Assembly: GCF_018446385.1 (NCBI RefSeq)
Contig: NC_055992.1
Span: 98,846,947 to 98,910,946, forward strand
Source of the DNA: Zingiber officinale
Taxonomy: Eukaryota; Streptophyta; Magnoliopsida; Zingiberales; Zingiberaceae
Direction of reading: 5' to 3'
DNA length: 64,000 nucleotides
Part shown: positions 23,598-34,913 of the stretch, piece after piece
Position numbering within the stretch: position 1 is the stretch's first letter
How the letters are laid out: every line of letters starts with the position of its first letter
Notes under the pieces: model-generated
The model's input: only the letters and a program-made list of their open reading frames with translations
The model's database searches: none
Told to the model about the DNA's origin: nothing
Made by a program: the position numbers and the translations under genes

Positions 23598-25205
23598 TGA
23601 AGGCGCTGGAATTCCATTCTGTTTCAATTTCCCCTGTACAAAAATTGTACAAGTACAGAACTTTTCCTAGCAACCCGTATTTTTGATCAGATATGTGTTT
23701 GATCAATCGAGCAAGTACTTGACGGATCAAAGCACACCTTGATCGAAATACAAGATCGCCGACCTCTTGTGTTGGTATTCAGGATCGATATAAAGAAAAC
23801 TAAACTAATTACACAGCGGAATCAAAGAACTAGTTGTACCTTTCCTTTGTAACCAAAGACCTCTTGATCTTCTGTTGTATTCCTCTCCTCTTCCTGGACA
23901 TCGTGTGGGCGACGATCTATCAAGATAACAAACACCCTTCCCTTCTTTGTTTCCAAATCGTCGACCACCAAGAGAGGCTCTAGGATGAGGCACCTTCTCC
24001 TCTTCTTTTTCTTTTCCAAGCCGCTAGTCACAAAGGATGCTAAGCAAGGCGCACCGACCCTAGCAAGGAGGAGGCGCCGACCCTAGCAAGGAGGAGGAGG
24101 TGGCGCCGACCCTAGCAAGGAGGAGGAGGTGGTGTTGACCCTAGCACGGAGGAGGAGAGAATTGTGAGAAAATTAGGTTTTGGGGCCACCACCTATTCCC
24201 TTTTATAACCCTTGTCGCCGACCCTAGGAAGGTAGGATTAACTAAAAACAAACCGTGGATGGGTGGATGTGAGACTTTATATAAAGGCTACAACAGGGAC
24301 CTAGAGGAGGAATTGGTTTAGGCCTCCTAATGGGCTTGAGCTTCCTGTGTTCGACCCGAACACTCAACTCAAGTCCATCAATAATAACTCATACCACTAA
24401 AGGGTTATTATTGAACTACCGCACCAATCCCATATTACAATATGAGCTCCTTCTTATCACGAGTGTGTTAATCTCCCTGTGTTTAAGATATCGTATGTCC
24501 GTTAATTAAATGAGTTACTCACAACTCAATTAATTAACATCTGATTCCAAGAGTAGTACCACTCAACTTTATTACCATGCAGGACTAAGTCCTCCTGCAG
24601 AGTTTACATGATAATCCTTATGAGCTCCTCAAGGAGATATCATCAGCCTAAATAATTAGGGCATATATTCCTTCTATAATCAACAACACATCATATAAAC
24701 AGTATTATCTCCCAACTCATCGGACCTATTGATTTAACGAATAAATCTCACCCATTGATAAGTTAAAGAAATAAATACTAAGTATACGTGCTTGTTATTA
24801 TATAGGGATTAAGAGGGTGCACATCCATAATAACAGAGGTTTTATTCTTTTATGTAGTCAGTACAAATCAAACAACCTCAAACGGTCCTGCTCAATACAC
24901 ACATAGTATACTAGTGTAATTTTATAGTCAAGACAGATGAATACCAATTACACTACAACTGTTTCAATGGTTTGTCCCAATCCATCTTGGTTGTGAGCTA
25001 CTATTTATAATTTATAAGGAACTGATAACATGATCTTCTGTGTGGCACCACACACCATATTATCTACAATATAAATTAAATGGACAACTGCATTGATATA
25101 TATATAAATATAAAATGCAGACATTTGACCAAAGTAATTCTCATTTCAAAATATTTTAAAATAGATGTTCATACAAAAGATAGGCTTATAGTATACATCC
25201 CAACA
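23598..25205 (-). repeat. 5' LTR of family-B copy 1
   Basis: 1,608 bp, TGAAGGCGCTGG to ATCCCAACA, close to 16,873-18,508 apart from scattered substitutions and small indels. It carries the same CCCTAGCAAGGAGG array at about 24,055-24,160. The 1.1-kb stretch 22,493-23,583, between primer site and gag, is untranslated leader with no gene. Confidence 0.9.
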
Positions 25206-25293
25206 GTTACATCGTTAGATCATAACAAATCTAACTTAACTTATTTTGTCATTAATCAAAATCTGAGTTAGACCGTTAGTACAATCTGCACCA

Positions 25294-27018
25294 ACAATCT
25301 TTCCCTTTTTGATGTAATGACAACCTGACTTAAGTTAGGAAAAATATGCAGAAATAAATGACATGGTTAAATGACATGACTTAAGTTAGTCATATTTTGG
25401 TTTATGCTTGATATTTTGCTAACTTAATACACCTAACCCTCCCCCTTTGACATTCATCAAAAAATAGAAATAGACAATTCATAGTTAAATTTGCTAAGTA
25501 AAGTAACCAAAAAAATTTGACAATAGAAAAATTTTCAGGATTACTTAGAGAGTTAACTTAGAAAATAAGTTAATTAACTTTAAGAAAATCTTTAAAGACA
25601 TCTTATAAAGTGATTTTCAAGAATAAAAATTTGTGAAAATAAAAATTTTATGATAGGATTTTTAAAAATAAGGTGATTTTGAAATTATTTTTAAAATCTA
25701 CTAAGTTTTCAAAAAATAAGATTTCCAAAATATACAAAAGTTTGATAATTCTAAATTTTACAAAAATAACTTTAAAGATTAGAAAATTTGAAATTGTTTT
25801 CAAAATCTACTAATTTTTCATAAGGTTTTCAAAAGAAAAGTTTTCTTAAAAATAACTTTAAGGTTAGAAAATTCAAAAGTATTTTTTAAAAAAATATTTT
25901 AAAAAAATATTTTAAAAAATAGCTAGGTTTTTAAGATAACTTTTGAAAATATTTGAAAACTTTTTTCAAGAAATGAAATTTTTAAAAAAGATATAAGTGA
26001 TGGTAAAAACTGAAGTAAGATTTTCAAACTCCTTGAAAACTATGTCAAGTTGGTTAAAAATATCTTTTAAAGTAATATTTCAAAAAGTTAAATAGTTGTC
26101 AAACTTATTTTTAAAAGTTATCTTTTAAAATTTATCTTTTAAAAATATTTTTAAAAATTGTAAGGCTAAAACTTTACCGCTTTGAAAATGCTAATAAAAA
26201 ATTAAGCAGTTTTTTTTAAAAAAATAAAAAGATATTTAAAGTTATTAATCCTCCCCCTGAACCTGATATTATTTCAAAATAATCAACTAAGAAGTGTCCT
26301 TAACTGTCTAACCATTTGTTACTTACTAACTATCAGAAGATAGCAGTTTCCATTTGGTTAGTCAGGTTAAGATAATTTATCCAGTTAGTGTTTGACTAAG
26401 CTGAAAAACTTAACCTGATTACTGTTAGTTTAGTTTTTTAATACTCAGACTTGTATTGATACACTGATATTAGCATCTTAAGTCCAGGCAATTTGCCTAT
26501 GCATCTCACTCCTTTCTAAGTTTAGCAGTACACAAACAAGGTAGCCCTAGTGTGCTGGTGAGATGTTCAAGTCCTACATCTATAGGAACATGCTTTCTAA
26601 GGGTTTGATTTAGACTAAGGCTAAAATAATTTTAAAAATTCTAAAAATAAGGGAAGTTTTGCGAAAAATAAATAAAGAATTTTACCCTAGAATTTTTTTA
26701 AAAAAATTGAAAGCAATTTTAAGAGTCCTAGTCTATTAGGCACATTCCTAATTGTCGACACAAGTTACTAAATTCACTTTCAAGGGAGGGGTTTAGTGAA
26801 TATGCCATCTAGATTTGACTTGAACTCAATGTATTTGAGTTCAATGTCGCTTTAGTGACATGATGTCTAATAAAATGATGTCTAATTTCGATGTGTTTAA
26901 TTCTTGAATGATGCACAAGATTTTTAGTTAAATTAATTGAACTAACATTATTAATTAGTACTTTTGTAATTGTAAAATTTAAGTTGAAGTCTTTTAAAGT
27001 GTGCATCATTCATAATAA
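25294..27018 (-). other. 3' non-coding region of the SIRE-like element
   Basis: 1.7 kb, very AT-rich, with runs such as TTTTAAAAATATTTTAAAAA between 25,880 and 26,230. SIRE elements often carry an envelope-like frame here. I find only stops and no such frame. Confidence 0.6.
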
Positions 27019-28194
27019 TTAGGCAACACATTCTCCTATAGCTATGTATTCTGCCTCAGTAGTAGATAAGACAACACAGTGTTGCTTCCTACTAAACCAG
27101 TTAACATGTGATAGGCCAAATAGCTGACACCCACCACTTGTACTTTTACGGTCAAGTTTACAGCCAGCATAGTCTGAGTCAGAGTAGCCTATGAGTTCAA
27201 AATTGGGTGTTCTAGGATACCATATTCCTACATTTGAAGTCCCTTTGAGATATTTAAAAATTCTTTTGACGTTACTCAAATGTGATTCTTTAGCACAGGT
27301 TTGGTATCTAGCACACATACTAGTTGCAAATAAAATATCAGGTTGACTTGCAGTTAAGTATAGAAGGCTACATATACCACTTCTATAGTATTTTAGGTTA
27401 ACTAGTTTTCCATTTGGGTCATCATCTAATGTTGTGTTAGTTGTCATAGGTGTCTTTATTTCTTTAGTATTTTTCATTCCAAATTTTTTAAGTAATTCCT
27501 TAATATATTTTTGTTGATAAATGTAATCACCTTCATTTGTTTGTTTAATTTGTAACCTTAAAAAGTAAGTTAGTTTACCTACTAGGCTCATTTCAAATTC
27601 TTGTTCCATTAGGATTATAAATTATTGTAAAAATTGGTTGACCCAAAAATTATATCATCTATATATATTTGAGCTATAAAAATATCTTGGTTGATTGATT
27701 TGACAAATAGAGTTGGGTCAATTTGTCCTTGATTGAACCCTTTGGAAATTAGGTAAGAGGTTAACCTTTCATACCATACCCTAGGTGCTTATTTAAGATC
27801 ATATAAGGCTTTCTTAAGTTTAAATACATGGTCAGGATGATCTAAACTCTCAAACCCAACCCAAGTGGCTGATCTACATAAACTTCCTCTTTTATTAGCC
27901 CATTTAAAAAGGCAGATTTTATATTCATTTGATAAAGTTTAAATCTTTTATGGGCTGCATAGCTAAGTAACATTCTAATGGACTCTAGTCTGGCTACTGG
28001 GGCATATGTTTCATCATAGTCAAGTCACTCTACTTGACTAAACCCTTTAGCAACTAGTTTAGTCTTTTTTTTCTAATAATCTCTTTATTTTTATTTAATT
28101 TATTTCTGAATACCCATTTTGTTTCTATTATCATTTTATTTTTAGGTGGTGGTACTAAGTCTCAGACCTTGTTTCTCTCAAATTGGGCTAATTT
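27019..28194 (-). pseudogene. RT / RNase H fragment of the SIRE-like element
   Basis: On the minus strand the fragment opens near 28,120 with ETKWVFRNKLNKNKE, then [30 protein letters not shown] and [12 protein letters not shown], the N-terminal half of copia RT. After breaks it continues as an open 196-codon frame at 27,609-27,019. That frame holds LTYFLRLQIKQTNEGDYIYQ, YLTASQPDILFATSMCARYQ, the RNase H motif GYSDSDYAGCKLDRKSTSGG and STTEAEYIAIGECVA. These blocks match SIRE/Maximus-type Ty1/copia. Integrase and the start of RT are absent because the fragment is cut at 28,194 by an LTR in the opposite orientation. Confidence 0.85.
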
Positions 28195-29247
28195 TGTTAG
28201 TGCGGTTAGCAATAACGGTTTAACTCAGATTTTGATGAATGATAAAGTAGGTTAAGTTATGTTTGTTGTGATCTAACACTTTGACTGAGTGTCCAGGAGA
28301 AATCCAGCTAGGTCAACGGTTCAACCAGATATCTGGTACTAAGTCCAGATAGATCGACGGGCTGACCAGATATCTGGCACAAAGCCCAGCTAGGTCGACA
28401 GGCCAACCGGATAGTTGGCACAAAGCCCAGCTAGGTCGACGGGCTGACCGGATAGTTGGCACGAAGTCCAGACAGACCGACGGGCTGACCGGATGTCTGG
28501 TAAGTAAGTTGAGGTAAGTTACTGGAGAAGAGTGACTTGATGAGAACGCATTCCCAATTAGGGAACTTAGGCGTCGATCCAACTTAGAACCATTTCAGGA
28601 ATCTAAGTTGAGGTCGTGACTAGATTCTGGTCTCGGTGAGATGGAATTTAATTACTATTCTATTTGACTTTAATTGTGCTAACACTTTATTTTACAGGGT
28701 AGTATAATTTGCATTTGCCTCGGATTAACATTTTCTTACAGGAAAAGGATTTGTTGGAAAATGGTGGTCTGGGCGCCCGGAATGCAAAATTCTATCTCAA
28801 CGCAAACGTGGAGCGCACTGGTTGGCTAGGCCTGCGTCACAGTCTGGGCACCCAGAAGGGATTCGGGCGCCCGAAGCACTCCTATAAAAGAAGCCTTCCA
28901 CCAGAGCTTTGGACAACAACGTCTGCTACGACTACTCTGTTGTGCACTGCTCCTGCGACGCCGCGAGGCATCTCCGACAACCTACGATTTAATCTTCTAT
29001 TTCTATTGTCAGTATTCTTTTAATAATTCTTGTACTTATTTTTGTAATCATTTTTGCGAATTATTAGTGATTGCCCAATAAAAGCACTCGACGAGTGCAG
29101 GCCTTAGAGTAGGAGTCGACGAAGGTTCCGAACGAAGTAAAATTGGTTGTGTTAGCATTGTCTTTATTTCCGCTAGATACTCGAATCGATTTTTGAATTC
29201 TTAATTATCGCTATTCACCTCCTCTAACAAACTCTACGATCCAACAA
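28195..29247 (+). repeat. SIRE-family LTR in opposite orientation to its host
   Basis: TGTTAGTGCGGTTAG to CGATCCAACA, 1,053 bp, followed by a primer site TGGTATCAAAGC at 29,250. It carries five exact-period 41-bp units with anchors at 28,311, 28,352, 28,393, 28,434 and 28,475. It also has U3 palindromes TGGGCGCCCGG (28,769), CTGGGCACCCAG and TTCGGGCGCCCGAA (28,862-28,875), directly before the TATA box CTATAAAAG at 28,882. Its first base abuts the RT fragment. Confidence 0.85.
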
Positions 29248-29515
29248 GTGGTATCAAAGCAGGTACTGCTCTGATTTGGTGCAACCACCAATCAGACGAA
29301 GGGGTGAAATCTTTATTTTATTTCTTTCGGTTTTCAATTTTTTCGATGTATTCCAAATTGGTACGATTACCTCTTTGGAAGCATTTTATCGTAGCAAACC
29401 AATCTGAATTGGTGCAACACCAATTCAGTCTTAATATTTTTTCCCCGCACTACTAATCCAAGACCAAGTTTTGGGACCCGTTTTGTATCTTCTTCCTTGT
29501 GTGCAAAACCTATGG

Positions 29516-30055
29516 CCCACATCGAGGGATTCAATACCGTCCGTCCTCCCCTATTCAGCAATGATGATTTTCCATAATGGAAGAAGCGAATGGAGGTCTA
29601 TCTAAAGATCAAATACGACCAGTGGTTCAGTGTCACCAAAGGCTACAAAGCTCTAGTTGACAACGTCGAAATTCCGTTGGACCCGGAACAGTGGAACCCG
29701 GAAATGAAAAGGAAAGCACAAACGAACTTTAAAGCCCTCAACACACTACAGTGCGGGTTGACAAAGGAGGAACTAAACCGCGTCGGCCCACACGAAAATG
29801 TAAAAGAACTGTGGGGCAAGCTCATCGAACTGCACGAGAGAACCAGCGACGCTAAGGTAACCAAACGAGATCTCTTCCTAAATAAATTATTTAACATTAA
29901 GATGCAGAAAGGAGAATCCGCGAGTCAACTTCATGCGAGGATCAAAGACATCCTCACCGGACTTCATACCGTCGGCCACCAAATGGAGAACCGTGATTTA
30001 AGAAGGTATGCCCTAAACACGTTTCCTCGAAATGCATTATGGGCATCCATTGTGG
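29516..30055 (+). pseudogene. Gag N-terminal half, plus strand (SIRE-like)
   Basis: It begins MAHIEGFNTVRPPLFSNDDF, has a stop at the tyrosine that precedes WKKRM, then stays open to NTFPRNALWASIV at 30,055. There the sequence switches to the minus strand of the same gene. The core is UBN2-type copia gag. The zinc knuckle half is missing. Confidence 0.85.
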
Positions 30056-30999
30056 TTGTCTTGGATTTGTCGTTCTTCAGCTTTGGGCACTCATTCTTGT
30101 AGTGACCCTTTTTGTTACATCTGAAGCAAGTCACATTTTTATTGTTAGGGTCAGTAGTGGAGTTGATCTTCTATAGGTCATTTCTGCTGAAGTTCTTCTT
30201 TCTCCTGGTGAACATTTTTCTTACCAAGTTCATCAGGTATTCTTCATTTTCTGAGTTTTGGTCAGACTCACCTTTAGGTTCATATTTGGTTCTTGACTTT
30301 TCCTTTGAGGAACCTGCAAAAAGGGCAATACTTTTCTCAACCTGTTTTGAGTTAGTCTGCTCATGGAGTTCGAGTTCACAAAATAATTCGTCAAGTTTTA
30401 ATTTAGAAGATTCTTAGAAATCTTGTAAGCTTCCACGATGGATGCCCATAGTGCATTTCGAGGAAATGTGTTTAGGGCGTACCTTATCAAGTCGTGGTTC
30501 TCCATTGGTGGCCGATGGTGTGGAGCCTGTTGAGGATGTCCTTTATCCTCGCGTGGAGTTGACTCGTTGATTCTCCTTCCTGCATTTTTATATTAAATAA
30601 TTTATTCAACTAGAGGTCTCTTTTGATTACCTTCACGTCGTTGGTTCCCTCGTGCAATTTGATGAGCTTGTCCCACAGTTCTTTCACATTTTCGTGTGAG
30701 CCCACACAGTTCAACTCTTCCTTTGTTAGCCCGCATTGTAGTGTGTTGAGAGCTTTGAAGTCAGTCTGGGCTTTCTTTTTCATTTTCGGATTCCAATGTT
30801 CCGAGTTTATTGGATTTCCGAAGTTGTCGACGAGAGCCTTGTAGCCTCTGGTGACGCTGAACCACTTGTCGAAGTCGATTTTCAGATAGACCTCCATTCT
30901 CTTCTTCCAGTATGGGAAGTCGTCGTCGTTGAAGAGGGGAGGACGGACAGTGTTGTATCCCTCATTTAGGATCATTGCTCTTGCACACAATAAAGACAA
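30056..30999 (-). pseudogene. Gag of the SIRE-like element, minus strand
   Basis: Open from 30,999 to 30,610 (containing GYNTVRPPLFNDDDFPYWKK and KELWDKLIKLHEGTNDVKVI), then broken by stops and frameshifts. Further remnants are THFLEMHYGHP-like sequence and a zinc knuckle CNKKGHYKNEC-type block near 30,095. It is the paralogue of 29,516-30,055, and the two converge at 30,055/30,056. Confidence 0.82.
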
Positions 31000-31249
31000 A
31001 TAGAGATGGTCCCAAGACTTTTGGTCTTGGATTAGTAGTTTAGGATAAAAATAAAAATATTAAAACTGAATTGGTGTTGTACTAATTCGGATTGGTTTGC
31101 TACGAGAAAATGTTTCCAAAGAGGTAATGGTACCAATTTGTATTATGTCAAAAAACTTAAAACCAAAAAATGAGAAAACAAAAATTTTCACCCTCTTTGC
31201 CTGATTCGTGGTTGCACCAAATCAGAGCGGTAACTGCTCTGATACCACT

Positions 31250-34200
31250 TGTTGGATCATGAAGAACACTAGGGGTGAATAGTGATCATCGAAAATCAAG
31301 AATTAAATTGAGTACGCAACGGAAAGATAACAATGCTAACAAACCAAGTTTTACTTGGTTTAGAGTTTTCGTCGACTCTTACTCCAAGGTTCGCACGTAA
31401 TAGTACTTTCGGTGGACAATTCACTAATAATTCGTAAATCTTTTACAAGAGAAATACAATGAATGTATAATTTAAGTGTAGAAATAAACAAGTATACTAA
31501 CAACTTCTTAGAAATCTGGAAGGCTGTGATTTCAGTTGTTGGAGTCGCGTCACTCTGTCATCAGAGTTGTGTTGCTCGGTCATCGGAGCAGCGTCACTCG
31601 GCCTTCGGAGTCACATCGTCGAGTCACAGGAACTTCTTTAGAGCAGCGCGCAAGAAGGCAATCACAGAATAACGTTATGTTCTGTGCTCTTGGTGGAAGG
31701 CTACTTATATAGGTAGTTCCGGGCGCCTGGATTCCTTTCGGGTGCCTAAACCGTGACGTCAGCCAACCAATCTGTTGGTTGCTACTCAGAATACCGTCCT
31801 AGTTCCCCTGTACAAAAATTTTGTACAAGCATAGAACTATCCTAGCTACCCATATGCTCTACTGAAGTTAAATTTGGATTGCCAACAATGCTTAACATTA
31901 TTAATCCAAATTGTCCTTCAGAAGTTAAACTTGGATTGGAAACGATACTTAATATTTTTACTCCAAGTTTAACCAATGTGATCTTCCTAAGTTAAACCAT
32001 ATTACAGAAGTTATCAAATATCTATTTCAAAGATCGACTTCCAGGTTAAACATGGCGAGGCACTAGGCCTTCTTGGGTATGAGATCATCCACCACTTCCT
32101 AGACAAAGCCTCTCAAAGAAATCGGATATTTAACTTCTTACAGTAAATTAGGTTTAACTACAGAGACCTCAATAGAAATACATTATCGAAACATGAAATC
32201 GAAAAATAAAATCGATAACAAAAATGATAACTTAAAACCGATAACCTCTTGTGTTTGGTTTTTCAAAATCTATACAAAAGATGAACTAGTTATGATGCGG
32301 AAACTAATAACTAGGTATACCTTTTGTAGCTAATAGACCTCTTGATCTTTTGCTGTATTCCTCTCCTTCTCTTTGATGTCGTGTGGGCAACGATCTTCCA
32401 AGATGAAATCTACCCAAGCTTCTTCCTTTGCTTCCAAGATCTGGCCACCAACTAACCTCCAAGGGATGCTAGACAAGAGAGCTTCCTTCTCTTATTATTC
32501 TCCATAAAGCAACCGGCCACCAAGAGATCACCACACTAGATGCCGCCGGCCTCCAAGAAAGAAAACAAAAGGAGAAGAGAAAAGGAAGAGGGTCGGCCAC
32601 CAAAGGATTGGAAGAGAAGAATAGAAGATGTGTTATCTCATGAAGCACTCCTCCATCTCTTTTATAATCCTTGGTCTTGGTAATAAAGGAAAGTTTTAAA
32701 CATAATTAAAACTTCCTTATATTCCTTACCCATGACTAAAAATGAAAATTTTAAAATAAAAAATTAAAACTTCCTTTAGTGCTTGTCATGGCCGACCCTA
32801 TACTTGTGCTCCAAATAAGGAAAGTTTTAAATACAAAAATAAAACTTCCTTATTTGTTTCCGGTAAGAAATTTTAATAAAAACATTTCTCTTTTAAATCC
32901 CTTATTAGTTATAAAAGGGAAATTTTATAAATTAAAATTTCTCTTTTAAAACATGTGGATGGTTACAAAAAGGGAAAGTTTTATCAAAAATTAAAATCTT
33001 CCTTTTAACTACAAATAAGAAAAGCTATCAAACTTTTCTCTTAATCCTTTGTATAAAGCTATAAAAGAAAAGATTCTAAAATTTAAAAACTCTCTTTTAA
33101 AACCATAGCTTCCACAAAAGGAAAGATTTTAAAATTTAAAATATCCTTTTATTTTAATGTGGTTCTCCACCTACCTTGGGCTCCAAGCTTGGCCAGCCAT
33201 AAACTTGGCTCCAATCTTTGGCTTGGTCGGCCTTAACTTGGGCTCCAAGCTTGGCTAAACGACCACATCAAGATGGGTAAGAAGTTTGGCTTTAAGTGAA
33301 TATAAGACTTTATAAATAAGAGGTTACAACAGGGACCGAGAGGAGGAATTGGTTTTGGTCTCCCGATGAGCTTAAACTTCCCGTGTTCGCCCCGAACACC
33401 CAACTCAAGTTCATCAATAATAATTCATACCACTAAAGAGTTATTATTGCACTACCGCACCAATCCCATATTACAATATGCGCTCCTTCTTATCATGAGT
33501 GCGTTAATCTCCCTGTATTTAAGATATCGAATGCCCACTAATTAAATGAGTTGCTGACAACTCACTTAATTAATATCTAGCTCCAAAAGTAGTACCACTC
33601 AACCTTATTGTCATGTCGAACTAAGTCCACCTGCAGGGTTTACATGACAACCCTTACGAGCTCCTCAAGGGGACATCATCAACCTAGATTACTAGGACAC
33701 AGTTTCATTCTATAATCAACAACACACCATATAAATAATATCACTTCCGAACTTATCGGGCCTATTGATTTAACGAACTAAATATCACCCTTTGATAAAT
33801 TAAAGAAATAAATATTAAGTATACATGCTTGTTATTATATCATGATTAAGAGTACACACTTCCATAATAACAGAAGTTTTGTTCTTTTATTTAGTCAGTA
33901 TAAAAAGAAACTATCTCAAATGGTCCTGCTCAATACACTCATGGTATACTAGTGTAATTTTATAGTCAAGATAAACTAATATCAAATTACACTACAACCA
34001 CTCCAATGGCTTGTCCCATTCCATCTTGGTTGTGAGCTACTATTTATAATTTATAAGGAACTGATAACATGATCTTCTGTGTATCACCTCATACCATGTT
34101 ATCTACAATATAAATTAAATGGACAACTACACTTAGCATAAATGTAGACATTTGACCAATGTAATTCTTATTTCAAAATAAATGTTTATACAAAAAGCTA

Positions 34201-34913
34201 AACTTTTAATATACACTCTAACACAATCAGCGTCCTCTGAGTTGACGAGCAGATACGCCTTAGGCATTCCGGGCACCCGGACCAGTTCTAGGTGCCCAAA
34301 CCACTCCGGGTGCCCGAATCCGTTCCGGGCGCCGAACCACCTTTTCCAGCAAATCATTTTCTTGTAAGAAAAAGTTAGTTCGAGACAAATAAAAATTATA
34401 TTACCTTGCAAAACAAAGTTAGCACAATATATAACAAGTAGAGTAGTAATTAGATTCTGTCTCCTCGAGATCAGAATCTAGTCAAGATCTTAACTTAGAT
34501 TTTTAAAATGGATCTAAGTTGGATCGACGCCTACTGTTCTCTCAAACGGGGAATGCGTCCTCACCATGTCACTCCCCTCTAATGACTTACCTTAACTTAC
34601 CGCTTTGTCAGACATCCGGTCAGCCCGTCGGCCTGTCTGAACTTCGTGTCAGCTATCCGATCGGCCTGTTGACCTAGCTGGACTTCGTGTCAGATATTCG
34701 ATCAGCCCGTCGACCTAACTGGACTTCGTACCAGCTATCCTGTCAGTCCGTCGACCTAGCTAGATTTCTTGTCAAATATCCTGTCAACCCATCAACCTAT
34801 CTGAACTTCTCTTGTACACTTAGTTACATCGTTAGATCATAACAAATCTAACTTAATTTAATTTGTGATTCATCAAAACTTGAGTTAGACTGTTAATGCA
34901 ACCTGCACCAACA
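31250..34913 (-). repeat. 5' LTR of the SIRE-like element, split by a solo LTR
   Basis: Pieces 31,250-31,772 and 34,224-34,913 give about 1.2 kb. The reverse-complement primer site GCTCTGATACCA is at 31,236-31,247. CCGGGCACCCGG-type palindromes occupy 34,265-34,335, and 41-bp GTCGACC units lie at 34,610-34,800. The reverse-complement TATA is at 31,702-31,711. Confidence 0.85.
31773..34223 (-). mobile_element. Solo LTR of Ty1/copia family B, long-LTR subfamily
   Basis: 2,451 bp, TGTTGGTTGCTACTC to ACACTCTAACA, with perfect target duplication CAATC at 31,768-31,772 and 34,224-34,228. It is homologous to the 5' LTR at 52,756-55,829 in reverse. The region 32,684-33,166, upstream of the reverse-complement TATA at 32,661, is a run of about eight AT-rich hairpins with arms like GGAAAGTTTTAA and TTAAAACTTCC. 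The empty site is preserved at 15,168-15,180 in the sister SIRE LTR. Confidence 0.93.

Larger units (their letters stand above)
16873..25205 (-). mobile_element. Complete Ty1/copia element (family B, copy 1)
   Basis: 8,333 bp flanked by GTTAC at 16,868-16,872 and 25,206-25,210. LTRs are 16,873-18,508 and 23,598-25,205. The primer site, reverse complement GCTCTGATACCA, is at 23,584-23,595. The polypurine tract is the reverse complement of ATCTCCCACTTATAC starting at 18,509. It encodes gag, protease, integrase, RT and RNase H in the Ty1/copia order, all on the minus strand and all broken. It is the same family as the element at 52,756 but has a shorter LTR (1.6 versus 2.45 kb). Confidence 0.93.
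13753..25293 (-). repeat. 3' LTR of the SIRE-like element, in four pieces
   Basis: Pieces are 13,753-14,279, 15,160-15,770, 16,842-16,872 and 25,206-25,293. They read in order against the sister LTRs at 28,195-29,247 (plus) and 31,250-34,913 (minus). The piece 15,160-15,770 carries CGCCCGG-type palindromes at 15,215-15,320 and 41-bp tandem units (CCGGTCAGCCCGTCGACC type) at 15,590-15,770. The TATA, in reverse complement, is at 14,221-14,229. Confidence 0.8.
13753..34913 (-). mobile_element. SIRE-like Ty1/copia element, heavily nested and rearranged
   Basis: The outer ends are TGTTGGATCGTG at 13,753 and ...TGCACCAACA at 34,913, flanked by GAATG and GAATA. Minus-strand order: 5' LTR (34,913-31,250), primer site, gag (30,999-30,056), a plus-strand intruder (28,195-30,055), RT and RNase H (28,194-27,019), a long AT-rich 3' region, a polypurine tract (rc of ATCTTTCCCTTTTT at 25,294), and a 3' LTR (25,293-13,753) split by three insertions. 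Protease and integrase are missing. Net LTR length is about 1.2 kb on both sides after nested DNA is removed. Confidence 0.8.
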
